Positions 1 to 5,057 of a stretch of DNA of 5,057 nucleotides are shown here, piece by piece. A model generated the notes under the pieces. The model was not told the origin of the DNA. It saw nothing but the letters and a program-made list of their open reading frames with translations, and did no database searches. Both the position numbers and the translations under genes were made by a program. The stretch comes from Acidobacteriota bacterium (GTDB taxonomy: Bacteria > Acidobacteriota > Thermoanaerobaculia > Multivoradales > JAHEKO01): the NCBI GenBank assembly GCA_006227875.1, contig SBFI01000414.1, positions 1 to 5,057 on the forward strand, given 5' to 3'. Position 1 is the first letter of the stretch. Every line of letters starts with the position of its first letter.

Positions 1-30
1 AGGAAAATCGTGGAATTCGGCGGAACATTC

Positions 31-705
31 ATGAAGATCTTCAGGGAAGGCGGCCCGGTAATGTGGCCCCTCTTGATCTTCTCGATTCTCGGGCTTGTGT
101 TCATCATCGAGCGCTGGATTGCCCTGCGTCGAGCCAAGATCAACGTCAACGAGTTTCTCGCCAAGATTCGGAAGTCACTGATCGTCAACCGTTCGATAAA
201 GGACGCCATCAAGGTCTGCGAAAGCTACAAGGGCCCTGTCCCCTCCATCATGAAGGCCGGGCTGTTGAAGTATGGCGAACCGAAAGAAGACGTCGAGAAG
301 ACGATCGAGAACGCGGCCCTCTTCGAGATGGGTCGTCTGGAGCGAAACCTCGTCTGGCTAGCCTCGATTGCCAACGTCTCGCCGCTTCTCGGCTTCTTCG
401 GCACCGTGGTCGGGATGATCAAATCCTTCGACGCTCTCGCCGAAGCCGGTCTGTCGAATCCCGGTCTGGTGGCAGCGGGTATATCGGAGGCGCTGATCAC
501 CACCGCCGCCGGGCTTTTTGTCGCGATTCCGGCTCAGCTCGCCTACAACTACTTCATGAGCCGGATCAACAAGTTCGTCCGCGACATCGAGACCTCCACC
601 AACATGCTGCTGGAGACCTTTGGTGAGATGCAGCGTAGTGGAATTTCACCCGAGCCGCCGGCGACAACGGGTGCTCGGACCAGCGGCTCCGCCAGGAGCT
701 CATAG
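31..705 (+). CDS. exbB: ExbB/TolQ/MotA-family proton channel subunit
   Basis: Inner-membrane proton-channel subunit that, with ExbD, uses the proton gradient to energise TonB. From ATG 31 it is 224 residues with the three-helix ExbB layout. TM1 is about residues 12-30 (after GGPVMWPLL), followed by a cytoplasmic loop rich in charge. TM2 is about 110-133 and contains the family motif SPLLGFFGTVVGMI. TM3 is about 152-175 (EALITTAAGLFVAIPAQLAYN). The TM2 and TM3 motifs are diagnostic of the MotA/TolQ/ExbB family. The start is uncertain: GTG at 10 has AGGA at 1-4 as a possible ribosome site, while ATG 31 gives the usual short N-terminus before GGPVMWP. The frame is also open to the window edge. 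A Pro/Ser/Thr-rich tail of about 20 residues ends the protein. It heads the exbD-exbD-tonB cluster, which favours ExbB over TolQ or MotA; TolQ cannot be excluded by sequence alone. Confidence 0.93.
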   Translation: MKIFREGGPVMWPLLIFSILGLVFIIERWIALRRAKINVNEFLAKIRKSLIVNRSIKDAIKVCESYKGPVPSIMKAGLLKYGEPKEDVEKTIENAALFEMGRLERNLVWLASIANVSPLLGFFGTVVGMIKSFDALAEAGLSNPGLVAAGISEALITTAAGLFVAIPAQLAYNYFMSRINKFVRDIETSTNMLLETFGEMQRSGISPEPPATTGARTSGSARSS

Positions 706-749
706 CTGTCGGAGCCAGGCAGGCATGAAAGGGGAGTGAGAACGACGCC

Positions 750-1190
750 ATGAGAATTCAGGTTCGATCGGTTCAAAAACAAGGCATCCCCACTGCCTCT
801 ATGGCGGATATCGCCTTCCTGCTGATCATCTTCTTCATGGTTACGATCAATTTCGAGGTAGACAAGACTCAGGTCTACCTGCCGAAGACGGAGATCAGAT
901 TCGAAATCCCCAAGAAGGCAGCCTACATCTCCATCACCGAGGCCGGTCAGATTCGCGTCAGCAGCGGCGAAGAGATCAGCGTCCCGGTGCCCGGGCCCGA
1001 GGATGTTCTTTCCTTCGCCGCGGGCGTGGTGGCAGCGGATCCACACAAAGCCTTCGTGCTCAAAGCCGATAACACTGTTCCTTACCGATACGTGGATCGG
1101 GTGATCGACGCACTGAAACAGGCCAAGGCCGAAGTCATCTACCTGCTCTCAGAGCAGGAGACGGTCGAATCCACCGCCTCGGGAGGGTAG
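750..1190 (+). CDS. exbD: ExbD/TolR-family biopolymer transport protein, first paralogue
   Basis: Partner of ExbB in the proton-driven motor: a single N-terminal membrane anchor followed by a periplasmic domain. The 146-residue protein has a short basic cytoplasmic N-terminus, then PTASMADIAFLLIIFFMVT (residues 14-32). Asp20 aligns with the proton-carrying Asp25 of E. coli ExbD. The remainder is a typical ExbD periplasmic domain, including the segment KAFVLKADNTVPYRYVDRVID near residues 99-119. Length matches the family (about 130-150). A purine-rich GGGGAG lies at 731-736, 13 bases from the ATG, rather distant for a Shine-Dalgarno site. The gene follows exbB by 44 bases and precedes the second exbD by 3 bases, so co-transcription is expected. 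It could serve a Tol-like rather than a TonB role; the downstream tonB argues for the latter. Confidence 0.93.
   Translation: MRIQVRSVQKQGIPTASMADIAFLLIIFFMVTINFEVDKTQVYLPKTEIRFEIPKKAAYISITEAGQIRVSSGEEISVPVPGPEDVLSFAAGVVAADPHKAFVLKADNTVPYRYVDRVIDALKQAKAEVIYLLSEQETVESTASGG
789..848 (+). repeat. Near-identical anchor segment, copy in first exbD
   Basis: This 60-base stretch encodes residues 14-33 of the first ExbD and matches 1230-1289 at 54 of 60 positions in the same reading frame. Four differences are synonymous; two change residues (Phe/Tyr and Ile/Thr). The rest of the two genes is much more divergent. Confidence 0.7.
1181..1186 (+). promoter_or_regulatory. Ribosome binding site of second exbD, inside the end of the first
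   Basis: GGGAGG lies in the last codons of the first exbD, 7 bases before ATG 1194. It sets the start of the second exbD and, with the 3-base gap between the genes, predicts translational coupling of the two paralogues. Confidence 0.7.
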
Positions 1191-1193
1191 GTC

Positions 1194-1628
1194 ATGAGAT
1201 TCAAACGTGGAACCGTCAGTGACGAGATACCCACCGCCTCCATGGCGGATATCGCCTTCTTGCTGATCATCTACTTCATGGTCACGACCACGTTCGCTGC
1301 CACCAGAGGTCTCGACTTCTCTCTGCCTCAGGAAGAAGACACGCCCCTCGTCGACAAAGAAGAATCGGTCCTGATCGAGATTCAGCCAGGTGGAGTGCTG
1401 ATGGTGGACAACAGGCCGATGGAGTTATCAGAGGTGCTCGACTACCTGAAGCCCAAGCTCGAACGAAATCCGATGAAGCCGGTGATCATTCGGCCAGACG
1501 AGATAGCCGAGTACGGCTATATGGTCGATGTTTTCGATGAGCTGCGCCAAGCCAAGGACAAGATCGGGATCGAAGTCAAGAACGTCTCCATCCCGACGCA
1601 GCGAGAAATTCAAATGTTCTGGTATTGA
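1194..1628 (+). CDS. exbD: ExbD/TolR-family biopolymer transport protein, second paralogue
   Basis: Second ExbD subunit, 144 residues. It has the same anchor motif as its neighbour (PTASMADIAFLLIIYFMVT, residues 13-31), with Asp19 in the position of the proton-carrying aspartate, so both paralogues look competent for proton transfer. The periplasmic part differs strongly from the first copy: DFSLPQEEDTPLVDKEESVL after the helix, then KPVIIRPDEIAEYGYMVDVFDELRQAKDKIG, an ExbD-like beta-alpha pattern. It ends in an unusual aromatic tail, EIQMFWY. The start is fixed by GGGAGG 7 bases upstream. The next gene, tonB, starts 5 bases after the stop. Tandem exbD genes are known in several phyla; I infer that the two may form a mixed ExbD dimer in one ExbB pentamer. 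Confidence 0.93.
   Translation: MRFKRGTVSDEIPTASMADIAFLLIIYFMVTTTFAATRGLDFSLPQEEDTPLVDKEESVLIEIQPGGVLMVDNRPMELSEVLDYLKPKLERNPMKPVIIRPDEIAEYGYMVDVFDELRQAKDKIGIEVKNVSIPTQREIQMFWY
1230..1289 (+). repeat. Near-identical anchor segment, copy in second exbD
   Basis: Partner of the segment at 789-848, spaced 441 bases away. It covers the proton-carrying aspartate and the transmembrane helix. Strong constraint on the anchor or local gene conversion between paralogues could explain why this part alone stays similar at the nucleotide level. Confidence 0.7.
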
Positions 1629-1633
1629 CGATC

Positions 1634-2356
1634 ATGGCAAACGAAAAGAAGCAGCCGACCAGCCAAGCCCAGGCCAGCTCCCGATCCGATATCGGTGGCG
1701 CGGAGTTTGCGACCTTTGCCTATGAGGACGAGCTCGACCGCAAGACGATGCGCTGGGCTTTTGTCATTGCGATCATTGCCCACGCGATCTTCTTCGTAGT
1801 CAAGCTAAGGCCGATCATGGCCGAAGCCACTGAGGCTAAGAAGCAAAAGGTCTACGTCGTCCAACAGGTCCGGTTCAAGCCGCCGCCGCCCAAGCAGCAG
1901 CAGGAGATCCCGAAGCCCAAGTCGAAGAAGATGCCGATTCCGGATCCGACACCCGACGAGCCGGAGCCCATCCGGCTGGCCGAAGAAGACCAGCCCGAGC
2001 TCGACCTGCCGGATACCGACATCATTTTCGGCGTTCCCGACGCACCACCGGCACCGGAGCCCGAGGGCCCGATTCGTGTCGGCGGAGACGTCGTGCCACC
2101 GGTCAAGATCACCGCACCATCCCCGCAATACACCGAGATCGCACGCAAGGCACGCATCCAGGGGGTGGTGATCGTCGAGGCCATCATCGACAAGCAGGGA
2201 ACTGTGACCAACGTCAAGATCCTCAAGGGTCTGCCGATGGGCTTGGACCAGGCCGCCGCCGATGCGGTAAAGAAGTGGAAGTTCAAGCCGGCGACGCTGA
2301 ACGGCAAGCCGGTTGCGGTCATTTACAATCTGACGGTCAATTTCCGTCTCCAGTAG
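1634..2356 (+). CDS. tonB: TonB energy transducer
   Basis: TonB carries energy from ExbBD across the periplasm to outer-membrane TonB-dependent receptors. From ATG 1634 it is 240 residues. An approximately 38-residue hydrophilic cytoplasmic N-terminus is longer than that of E. coli TonB. The single helix is at about 39-57, with His50 in the place of the conserved TonB anchor histidine (E. coli His20). A Pro/Lys then Pro/Glu-rich spacer spans about 82-147, and the C-terminal TonB domain about 162-240, with PQYTEIARKARIQGVVIVEA, the central DKQGTV turn and AVKKWKFKPA. All are standard family features. A TTG at 1625 overlapping the exbD stop would add three residues; ATG 1634 is preferred by codon, but neither has a clear Shine-Dalgarno site, suggesting coupling to exbD translation. 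No receptor gene lies in the window, so the substrate is unknown. Confidence 0.95.
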   Translation: MANEKKQPTSQAQASSRSDIGGAEFATFAYEDELDRKTMRWAFVIAIIAHAIFFVVKLRPIMAEATEAKKQKVYVVQQVRFKPPPPKQQQEIPKPKSKKMPIPDPTPDEPEPIRLAEEDQPELDLPDTDIIFGVPDAPPAPEPEGPIRVGGDVVPPVKITAPSPQYTEIARKARIQGVVIVEAIIDKQGTVTNVKILKGLPMGLDQAAADAVKKWKFKPATLNGKPVAVIYNLTVNFRLQ

Positions 2357-2390
2357 TCCGCCTCGCCTCCATGTAAGACGGAATACTCCA

Positions 2391-2422
2391 GAGCTCAGGG
2401 CCTGAATCGAGGCCCTGAGCTC
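2391..2422 (+). promoter_or_regulatory. Perfect 13-bp stem-loop between tonB and the TPR gene
   Basis: Arms GAGCTCAGGGCCT (2391-2403) and AGGCCCTGAGCTC (2410-2422) are exact inverted repeats around a 6-base loop GAATCG. A second pair, CCTCGCC (2361-2367) and GGCGAGG (2423-2429), can form an outer stem that abuts the 3' foot of the inner one. No T-run follows, so it is not a classical intrinsic terminator. It may be a weak terminator or attenuator, or an mRNA-end stabiliser that sets TPR-gene expression apart from the motor genes. The structure is seen directly; its role is inferred. The rest of the 158-base gap (2357-2514) shows only the TPR-gene ribosome site and no convincing promoter. Confidence 0.6.
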
Positions 2423-2501
2423 GGCGAGGTGCCACTGGCGGCAGCGGAGATAGGCAGCTGATATATTGAGCAAAGAGTCGGAAATCGAGACGACCACGAC
2501 G

Positions 2502-2507
2502 AAGGAG
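2502..2507 (+). promoter_or_regulatory. Ribosome binding site of the TPR gene
   Basis: AAGGAG lies 7 bases before ATG 2515. It is the strongest plus-strand Shine-Dalgarno match here and supports the chosen start, which is also the first residue of a clean signal peptide. Confidence 0.75.
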
Positions 2508-2514
2508 AAACATC

Positions 2515-3684
2515 ATGTTTAGGAAACTCATTACAGCTCTCTCCCTGGTCACTCTTCTCACGGGCTCCGTGGCCGTGGTCGAAGCCGGATGGGACGAAGG
2601 CGTCGCCGCCTTCAAAGCCGGAAACTACGCCCAAGCAGCCAAGGAGTTCCAAGGGGTGGTCGAGCAGCAGCCGGATGTGTATCAGGGCCACCTGATGCTC
2701 GGACAGGCTCTGCTCAAGCTCAACCGCAATCAGGAAGCCCTAACCCACCTGCGTAAGGCGTTCGAGCTCGACCCGAACAATGTTCAGGTTCAGCTGACCC
2801 TGGGCAAGGCCTATCTCGATCTTGGCCGTCATGCCGACGCGGGAGCCATTCTGGGCAAGATCGATGCCTCCTCGCTGCCTGCAAAGCAGCAGGCGGTGCT
2901 GCATCAGATGCTGGCCACCGCGTTCGAGAAGAGTGGCGACTCCGACCGCGCAATGGCCGAGCTGGCCAAGGCGGCCCGAGCCAATCCCAGAGACGCCCAG
3001 CTGCAGTTCAAGTACGGGGCCATGGCGCTCAAGGCAGGTGACACCAGCGCAGCCGTCAGCGCGCTGGAGAAGGCCTCGCAACTGGATCCCGGCTCGCAGG
3101 ACATCCAGCGCGCCTATGCCCGGGCCCTGGTGAGGCGCGGTCGGGAGTCCACCGGCAACGCCAAGACCCAGACCTACACCAAGGCCGCGGGTGTGGCCCA
3201 GAAACTGGCTTCGGCGAGTGGCACCTACGAGAACTACTTGCTGCTCGGCGACGCTCAACTGGGAGCCAAGCAGTACGACCAGGCCATCTCCGCCTACCAA
3301 CAGGCGGCCGCCAAGAATGCCAGTGACTGGCTGCCCCAGTACTACATGGGCCAGGCCTACACGGTAAAGGAGCAGTACCGCTCGGCTGACGCCGCTCTCA
3401 GGAAGGCCCTCGAGCTGGCCAAAGCCAGCAAGGACAAAGCCACCATCTGGAAGCAGCTCGGTTTTGTCTACGAGAAGCAGAAGAATTACGATCAGGCCAT
3501 TGTCGCCTACCAGCGAGCCGGCGATTCGAGATCGGTCCAGAGGGTCGAAGAGAACCGCCAGACCGCCGAGTACAACAAGCAGGTGGAAGAAGAGAACAAG
3601 AAGATCCAGGAGCTCGCCGACGAAGAGGCCAAGATCAAGGAGCAGCTCAAGCAGCTACCCGGGGGGCCACCGCCGACGAGCTGA
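2515..3684 (+). CDS. Secreted tetratricopeptide-repeat protein with C-terminal coiled coil
   Basis: A 389-residue protein predicted to be periplasmic. Residues 1-24 form a Sec signal peptide (FRK, then a hydrophobic core, likely cut after VVEA). There is no lipobox cysteine. The mature part is mostly TPR helical hairpins, with about eight or nine repeats near 25-54, 56-89, 90-117, 127-160, 161-194, 195-235 (irregular), 237-270, 271-304 and 307-336. Examples of the TPR consensus are GNYAQAAKEFQ, NQEALTHLRKAFELDPNN and KNYDQAIVAYQRA. Residues about 340-380 are highly charged (Glu, Lys, Gln) and probably coiled coil, followed by a Gly/Pro-rich end. TPRs bind other proteins; no enzyme motif is seen. 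Its place after tonB suggests a motor-associated scaffold, loosely like CpoB of Tol-Pal (which has the coiled coil at the other end), but this is inference. It may be transcribed with tonB or separately. Confidence 0.9.
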   Translation: MFRKLITALSLVTLLTGSVAVVEAGWDEGVAAFKAGNYAQAAKEFQGVVEQQPDVYQGHLMLGQALLKLNRNQEALTHLRKAFELDPNNVQVQLTLGKAYLDLGRHADAGAILGKIDASSLPAKQQAVLHQMLATAFEKSGDSDRAMAELAKAARANPRDAQLQFKYGAMALKAGDTSAAVSALEKASQLDPGSQDIQRAYARALVRRGRESTGNAKTQTYTKAAGVAQKLASASGTYENYLLLGDAQLGAKQYDQAISAYQQAAAKNASDWLPQYYMGQAYTVKEQYRSADAALRKALELAKASKDKATIWKQLGFVYEKQKNYDQAIVAYQRAGDSRSVQRVEENRQTAEYNKQVEEENKKIQELADEEAKIKEQLKQLPGGPPPTS

Positions 3685-3714
3685 ATCCTGCTCGGAGATC
3701 CCAGTTAAGACCGG

Positions 3715-3745
3715 AAGGGGGGCCTCATCGCCCCCCTTTTTCTTT
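3715..3745 (+). terminator. Intrinsic terminator of the exb-tonB-TPR transcription unit
   Basis: The stem AAGGGGGGC (3715-3723) pairs with GCCCCCCTT (3730-3738) around the loop CTCATC, and is followed by TTTTTCTTT (3737-3745). It lies 30 bases after the TPR stop and between convergent genes. Read from the minus strand, the same hairpin ends in TTCCGG, a poor U-tract, so it should act mainly on the plus strand and at most weakly on ftsX. Confidence 0.85.
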
Positions 3746-3757
3746 GCACCTGAGGGT

Positions 3758-4384
3758 CTAGGCTTCGGCCCCCAGATCCTCTCGCCGCAGCGACATGACG
3801 GCGCCCAGCAGCCCCGCCAGACCGCCGAGCAGCAGGAGCAGGATCAACGACCCGGCCGAAAGAAAATCGTCGATCACGACCATACCCATGGGGGTCGTTG
3901 TTGCCCCTGGATTCACCGCCGCAAAGGCGAGGTAGAGGCCCACGACTGCCAGCAGGCCCCCCGCCAGGCCCTGAATCAGCCCCTCGAGGTAGAAGGGGCC
4001 GCGAATGTAGAGCTCGGTGGCACCCACCAGCCTCATGACGGCGATCTCGTCGCGATAGAGATACGCCGTCAAGCGGATGACGCTGGCGATGGTAAAGATG
4101 GCCGCACCCAGGAGCGCGGCCCCAACCACCAGCCCCAGGCCTCTCAGCACGGCGACCAGCGCTTCCAGCTGACGCAGCCAATCCCGGTCATCATCCACCA
4201 TGAGAACGCCGTGGAATTCACGTATCGAGCCGATCCAGGACTCGAGCTCGTCCGGCTCACCGCGAGCGGCATCGAAGCTCAGCTCCAATGATGGCGGCAG
4301 CGGGTCCTCTTCCCACCCTTCCGCCAGATCCGCGACTCCCGGGAAGACCTCCTGGAACCGTCGCTTGGCCTGCTCGGCAGTCAC
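3758..4384 (-). CDS. ftsX: FtsX C-terminal fragment
   Basis: The remaining two-thirds of FtsX, in a different frame from the N-terminal part. If read from GTG 4384 it is 208 residues. It has the end of the external domain (EQAKRRFQEVFPGV and EDPLPPSLELSF, like the NPLP-S-E motif of FtsX), TM2 at about 80-106, the characteristic cytoplasmic loop RDEIAVMRLVGATELYIRGP (111-130), TM3 at about 131-156 and TM4 at about 177-198. In an intact gene this GTG is an internal valine codon. It lies 5 bases after the upstream TAG, so reinitiation by ribosomes ending there is conceivable, though no good Shine-Dalgarno site is visible. No EnvC-like or other M23 peptidase gene follows; the next gene is convergent. 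Confidence 0.8.
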   Translation of the reverse strand: MTAEQAKRRFQEVFPGVADLAEGWEEDPLPPSLELSFDAARGEPDELESWIGSIREFHGVLMVDDDRDWLRQLEALVAVLRGLGLVVGAALLGAAIFTIASVIRLTAYLYRDEIAVMRLVGATELYIRGPFYLEGLIQGLAGGLLAVVGLYLAFAAVNPGATTTPMGMVVIDDFLSAGSLILLLLLGGLAGLLGAVMSLRREDLGAEA

Positions 4385-4409
4385 CTGCTCTACCGCACCT
4401 GCTCTACCG
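4382..4409 (-). repeat. Perfect 14-bp tandem duplication inside ftsX
   Basis: Two identical adjacent copies, CGGTAGAGCAGGTG on the coding strand, occupy 4409-4396 and 4395-4382. The unit is not a multiple of three. In the first copy the frame reads GTA-GAG-CAG-GTG; in the second it reads CGG-TAG, giving a stop. Any number of copies above one would therefore stop translation, so only a single copy gives full-length FtsX. Confidence 0.95.
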
Positions 4410-4677
4410 TTTCCACCCAGGGCGCGTTCTCGATCTCCTCGAGGAGGAGGGCGCGATCATCGGCCGAGGCGTTGGCATCGAGGTAGACGACGATTCTGGC
4501 CTCGCTCCGCCAGTCGGCTATAACCCGGTTGAGGTTACCTGTCAGCAACAGGAAGGTGCCACCGATAAAGACGCTCATGGCGATGGTCACGATGGCAAGC
4601 AAACTCACCTTCCAGCTTCGCAGCAGAGAGACTGCGGCCTCGCGTACGAAGTAGGAGAGGATTCTGAGCAGGTTCAA
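4390..4677 (-). CDS. ftsX: FtsX N-terminal fragment
   Basis: A 95-residue frame holding the FtsX cytoplasmic N-terminus (NLLRILSYFVREAAVSLLRS), TM1 at about 25-47 and the start of the external domain (ARIVVYLDANASADD, then ENAPWVETVEQV). It ends early at a TAG created by the 14-bp duplication. The start is TTG at 4677, chosen because GGAGGAG (4692-4686) sits 8 bases upstream and the N-terminus fits the family. The TTG overlaps the ftsE TGA as TTGA, indicating translational coupling with ftsE. Alone, this fragment has one membrane helix and lacks the C-terminal FtsX domain, so it is unlikely to work as an FtsX subunit. Confidence 0.85.
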   Translation of the reverse strand: MNLLRILSYFVREAAVSLLRSWKVSLLAIVTIAMSVFIGGTFLLLTGNLNRVIADWRSEARIVVYLDANASADDRALLLEEIENAPWVETVEQVR

Positions 4678-5057
4678 GGGGTCTTCTCCTCCACCGAGGG
4701 CGGGTCGCCCGGTAAAGCTGCTCCGCCCTCGATGGGGTCGGCCTGAAAGGTGACCTCGGATTCCTCGTCTTCCACCAGGCGGCCGCCATCCAGACCCAGA
4801 ATCCTGCCGCCGACACTGTCGATGATGCTTGGCTCATGGGTGGCCACGAGCACGGTTGTACCTCGCCGGTGGATGTCGGTAAACAGACGCAGGATCTCCC
4901 TCGACAACACCGGATCGAGGTTTCCCGTCGGCTCGTCGGCTATCAGTATGTCCGGCTCGTTGATCAGCGCCCGCGCAATGGCCACTCGCTGTTGCTCACC
5001 GCCGGAGAGCTCGGGCGGAAAGGCGTTGAGCCGATGGGCAAGTCCGACCTGTCCGAG
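4674..5057 (-). CDS. ftsE: FtsE cell-division ABC ATPase (C-terminal part, cut by window)
   Basis: The last 127 residues of FtsE, the cytoplasmic ATPase that drives FtsX conformational change at the division site. The N-terminal part with the Walker A motif is outside the window. Counting from the window edge, the ABC signature LSGGEQQR is at 17-24, Walker B ILIADEP at 37-43 with catalytic Glu42, the D-loop NLDP at 46-49 and the H-loop His74 in VLVATHE. The opening VGLAHRLNAFPPELSGG is FtsE-like, and the following ftsX confirms the assignment over other ABC exporters (such as LolD). After the core it carries an acidic tail of about 30 residues (from EDEESEVTF to SVEEKTP), longer than the E. 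coli FtsE end. Its TGA overlaps the ftsX TTG. Confidence 0.92.
   Translation of the reverse strand, partial: LGQVGLAHRLNAFPPELSGGEQQRVAIARALINEPDILIADEPTGNLDPVLSREILRLFTDIHRRGTTVLVATHEPSIIDSVGGRILGLDGGRLVEDEESEVTFQADPIEGGAALPGDPPSVEEKTP
4686..4692 (-). promoter_or_regulatory. Ribosome binding site of ftsX
   Basis: GGAGGAG on the minus strand, within the last codons of ftsE and 8 bases before TTG 4677. It is what decides for the unusual TTG start. Confidence 0.75.

Larger units (their letters stand above)
3758..4677 (-). pseudogene. ftsX: ftsX locus, frameshifted by a 14-bp tandem duplication
   Basis: FtsX is the membrane subunit of the FtsEX division complex and regulates septal peptidoglycan hydrolysis. 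Here its reading frame is split: TTG 4677 reads to TAG at 4392-4390, and the rest continues in another frame to TAG at 3760-3758. Removing one 14-bp unit (see the repeat entry) turns the locus into a single 906-base frame of 301 codons plus stop, the usual FtsX size. The join then reads VETVEQVTAEQAKRRFQEVF, which resembles the family's V-x-x-V...EA...F pattern in the external domain. Whether the locus is truly inactive is unknown: it could be a recent mutation, a reversible allele or an assembly error. The two separate reading frames are given as their own entries. Confidence 0.75.

Noticed and set aside
1625..1633. TTG 1625 as the tonB start, overlapping the exbD stop
   Set aside because: It is possible by analogy with the TTGA overlap of ftsE-ftsX, but no ribosome site supports it and an ATG lies only three codons downstream.
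2462..2467. TATATT as a -10 promoter box for the TPR gene
   Set aside because: It is AT-rich in a GC-rich setting and about 50 bases before the start codon, but no -35-like hexamer sits 16-18 bases upstream, so it is not called as a promoter.
1805..2497. Long minus-strand open frame opposite tonB
   Set aside because: It is Leu/Arg-rich and low in complexity, mirroring the Pro/Lys/Glu-rich TonB spacer on the other strand; it has no recognisable domain.
2740..3300. Minus-strand open frame opposite the TPR gene
   Set aside because: It is a GC-rich antisense shadow with no motifs, while the sense frame has a signal peptide and TPR repeats.
3758..4291. Long plus-strand open frames across the ftsX region
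   Set aside because: The translations are rich in Arg, Gln, His and Pro with no family motif, while the minus strand encodes clear FtsX. They are antisense shadows in GC-rich DNA.
1..5057. CRISPR array, tRNA, rRNA, insertion sequence or phage genes
   Set aside because: I saw no regularly spaced repeats, tRNA-like folds, transposase or phage motifs; essentially all sequence is accounted for by the genes listed and short gaps.

Overview
The window comes from a diderm (Gram-negative-type) bacterium of moderately high GC. The evidence is a complete TonB energising operon (exbB, two exbD genes, tonB) plus a secreted TPR protein, facing a convergent ftsE-ftsX cell-division pair. The ExbB/ExbD subtype, with a short 'PTASMADIAFLLI' ExbD membrane anchor and tandem exbD genes followed by tonB and a TPR gene, reminds me of Acidobacteriota and related deep phyla. 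That placement is from memory and low confidence; no marker gene here fixes the taxonomy.

Layout. The plus strand carries exbB (31-705), exbD-1 (750-1190), exbD-2 (1194-1628) and tonB (1634-2356). A 158-base gap follows, holding a 13-bp perfect stem-loop, and then a signal-peptide TPR gene (2515-3684). A strong intrinsic terminator (3715-3745) ends this set. The minus strand, read from the right edge, carries the C-terminal part of ftsE (5057-4674, cut by the window) and ftsX (4677-3758). The ftsE stop and ftsX start overlap as TTGA. No gap between genes exceeds 158 bases.

How the genes work together. ExbB and ExbD form an inner-membrane proton-driven motor that energises TonB, which reaches across the periplasm to outer-membrane receptors. 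The TPR protein is predicted to be periplasmic and may assist this motor, as CpoB does for Tol-Pal, but that is inference. FtsE (ATPase) and FtsX (membrane subunit) link the division ring to control of peptidoglycan hydrolases.

Main anomaly. ftsX is broken by a perfect 14-bp tandem duplication (4382-4395 and 4396-4409). The second copy in the reading direction brings a TAG stop into frame and shifts the rest. Removing one copy restores a single 301-codon FtsX with continuous family motifs. This could be a real slip-strand mutation or on/off switch, a split gene rescued by reinitiation at GTG 4384, or an assembly or sequencing artefact. I found no wholly new system in the window; this allele is the item most worth checking.
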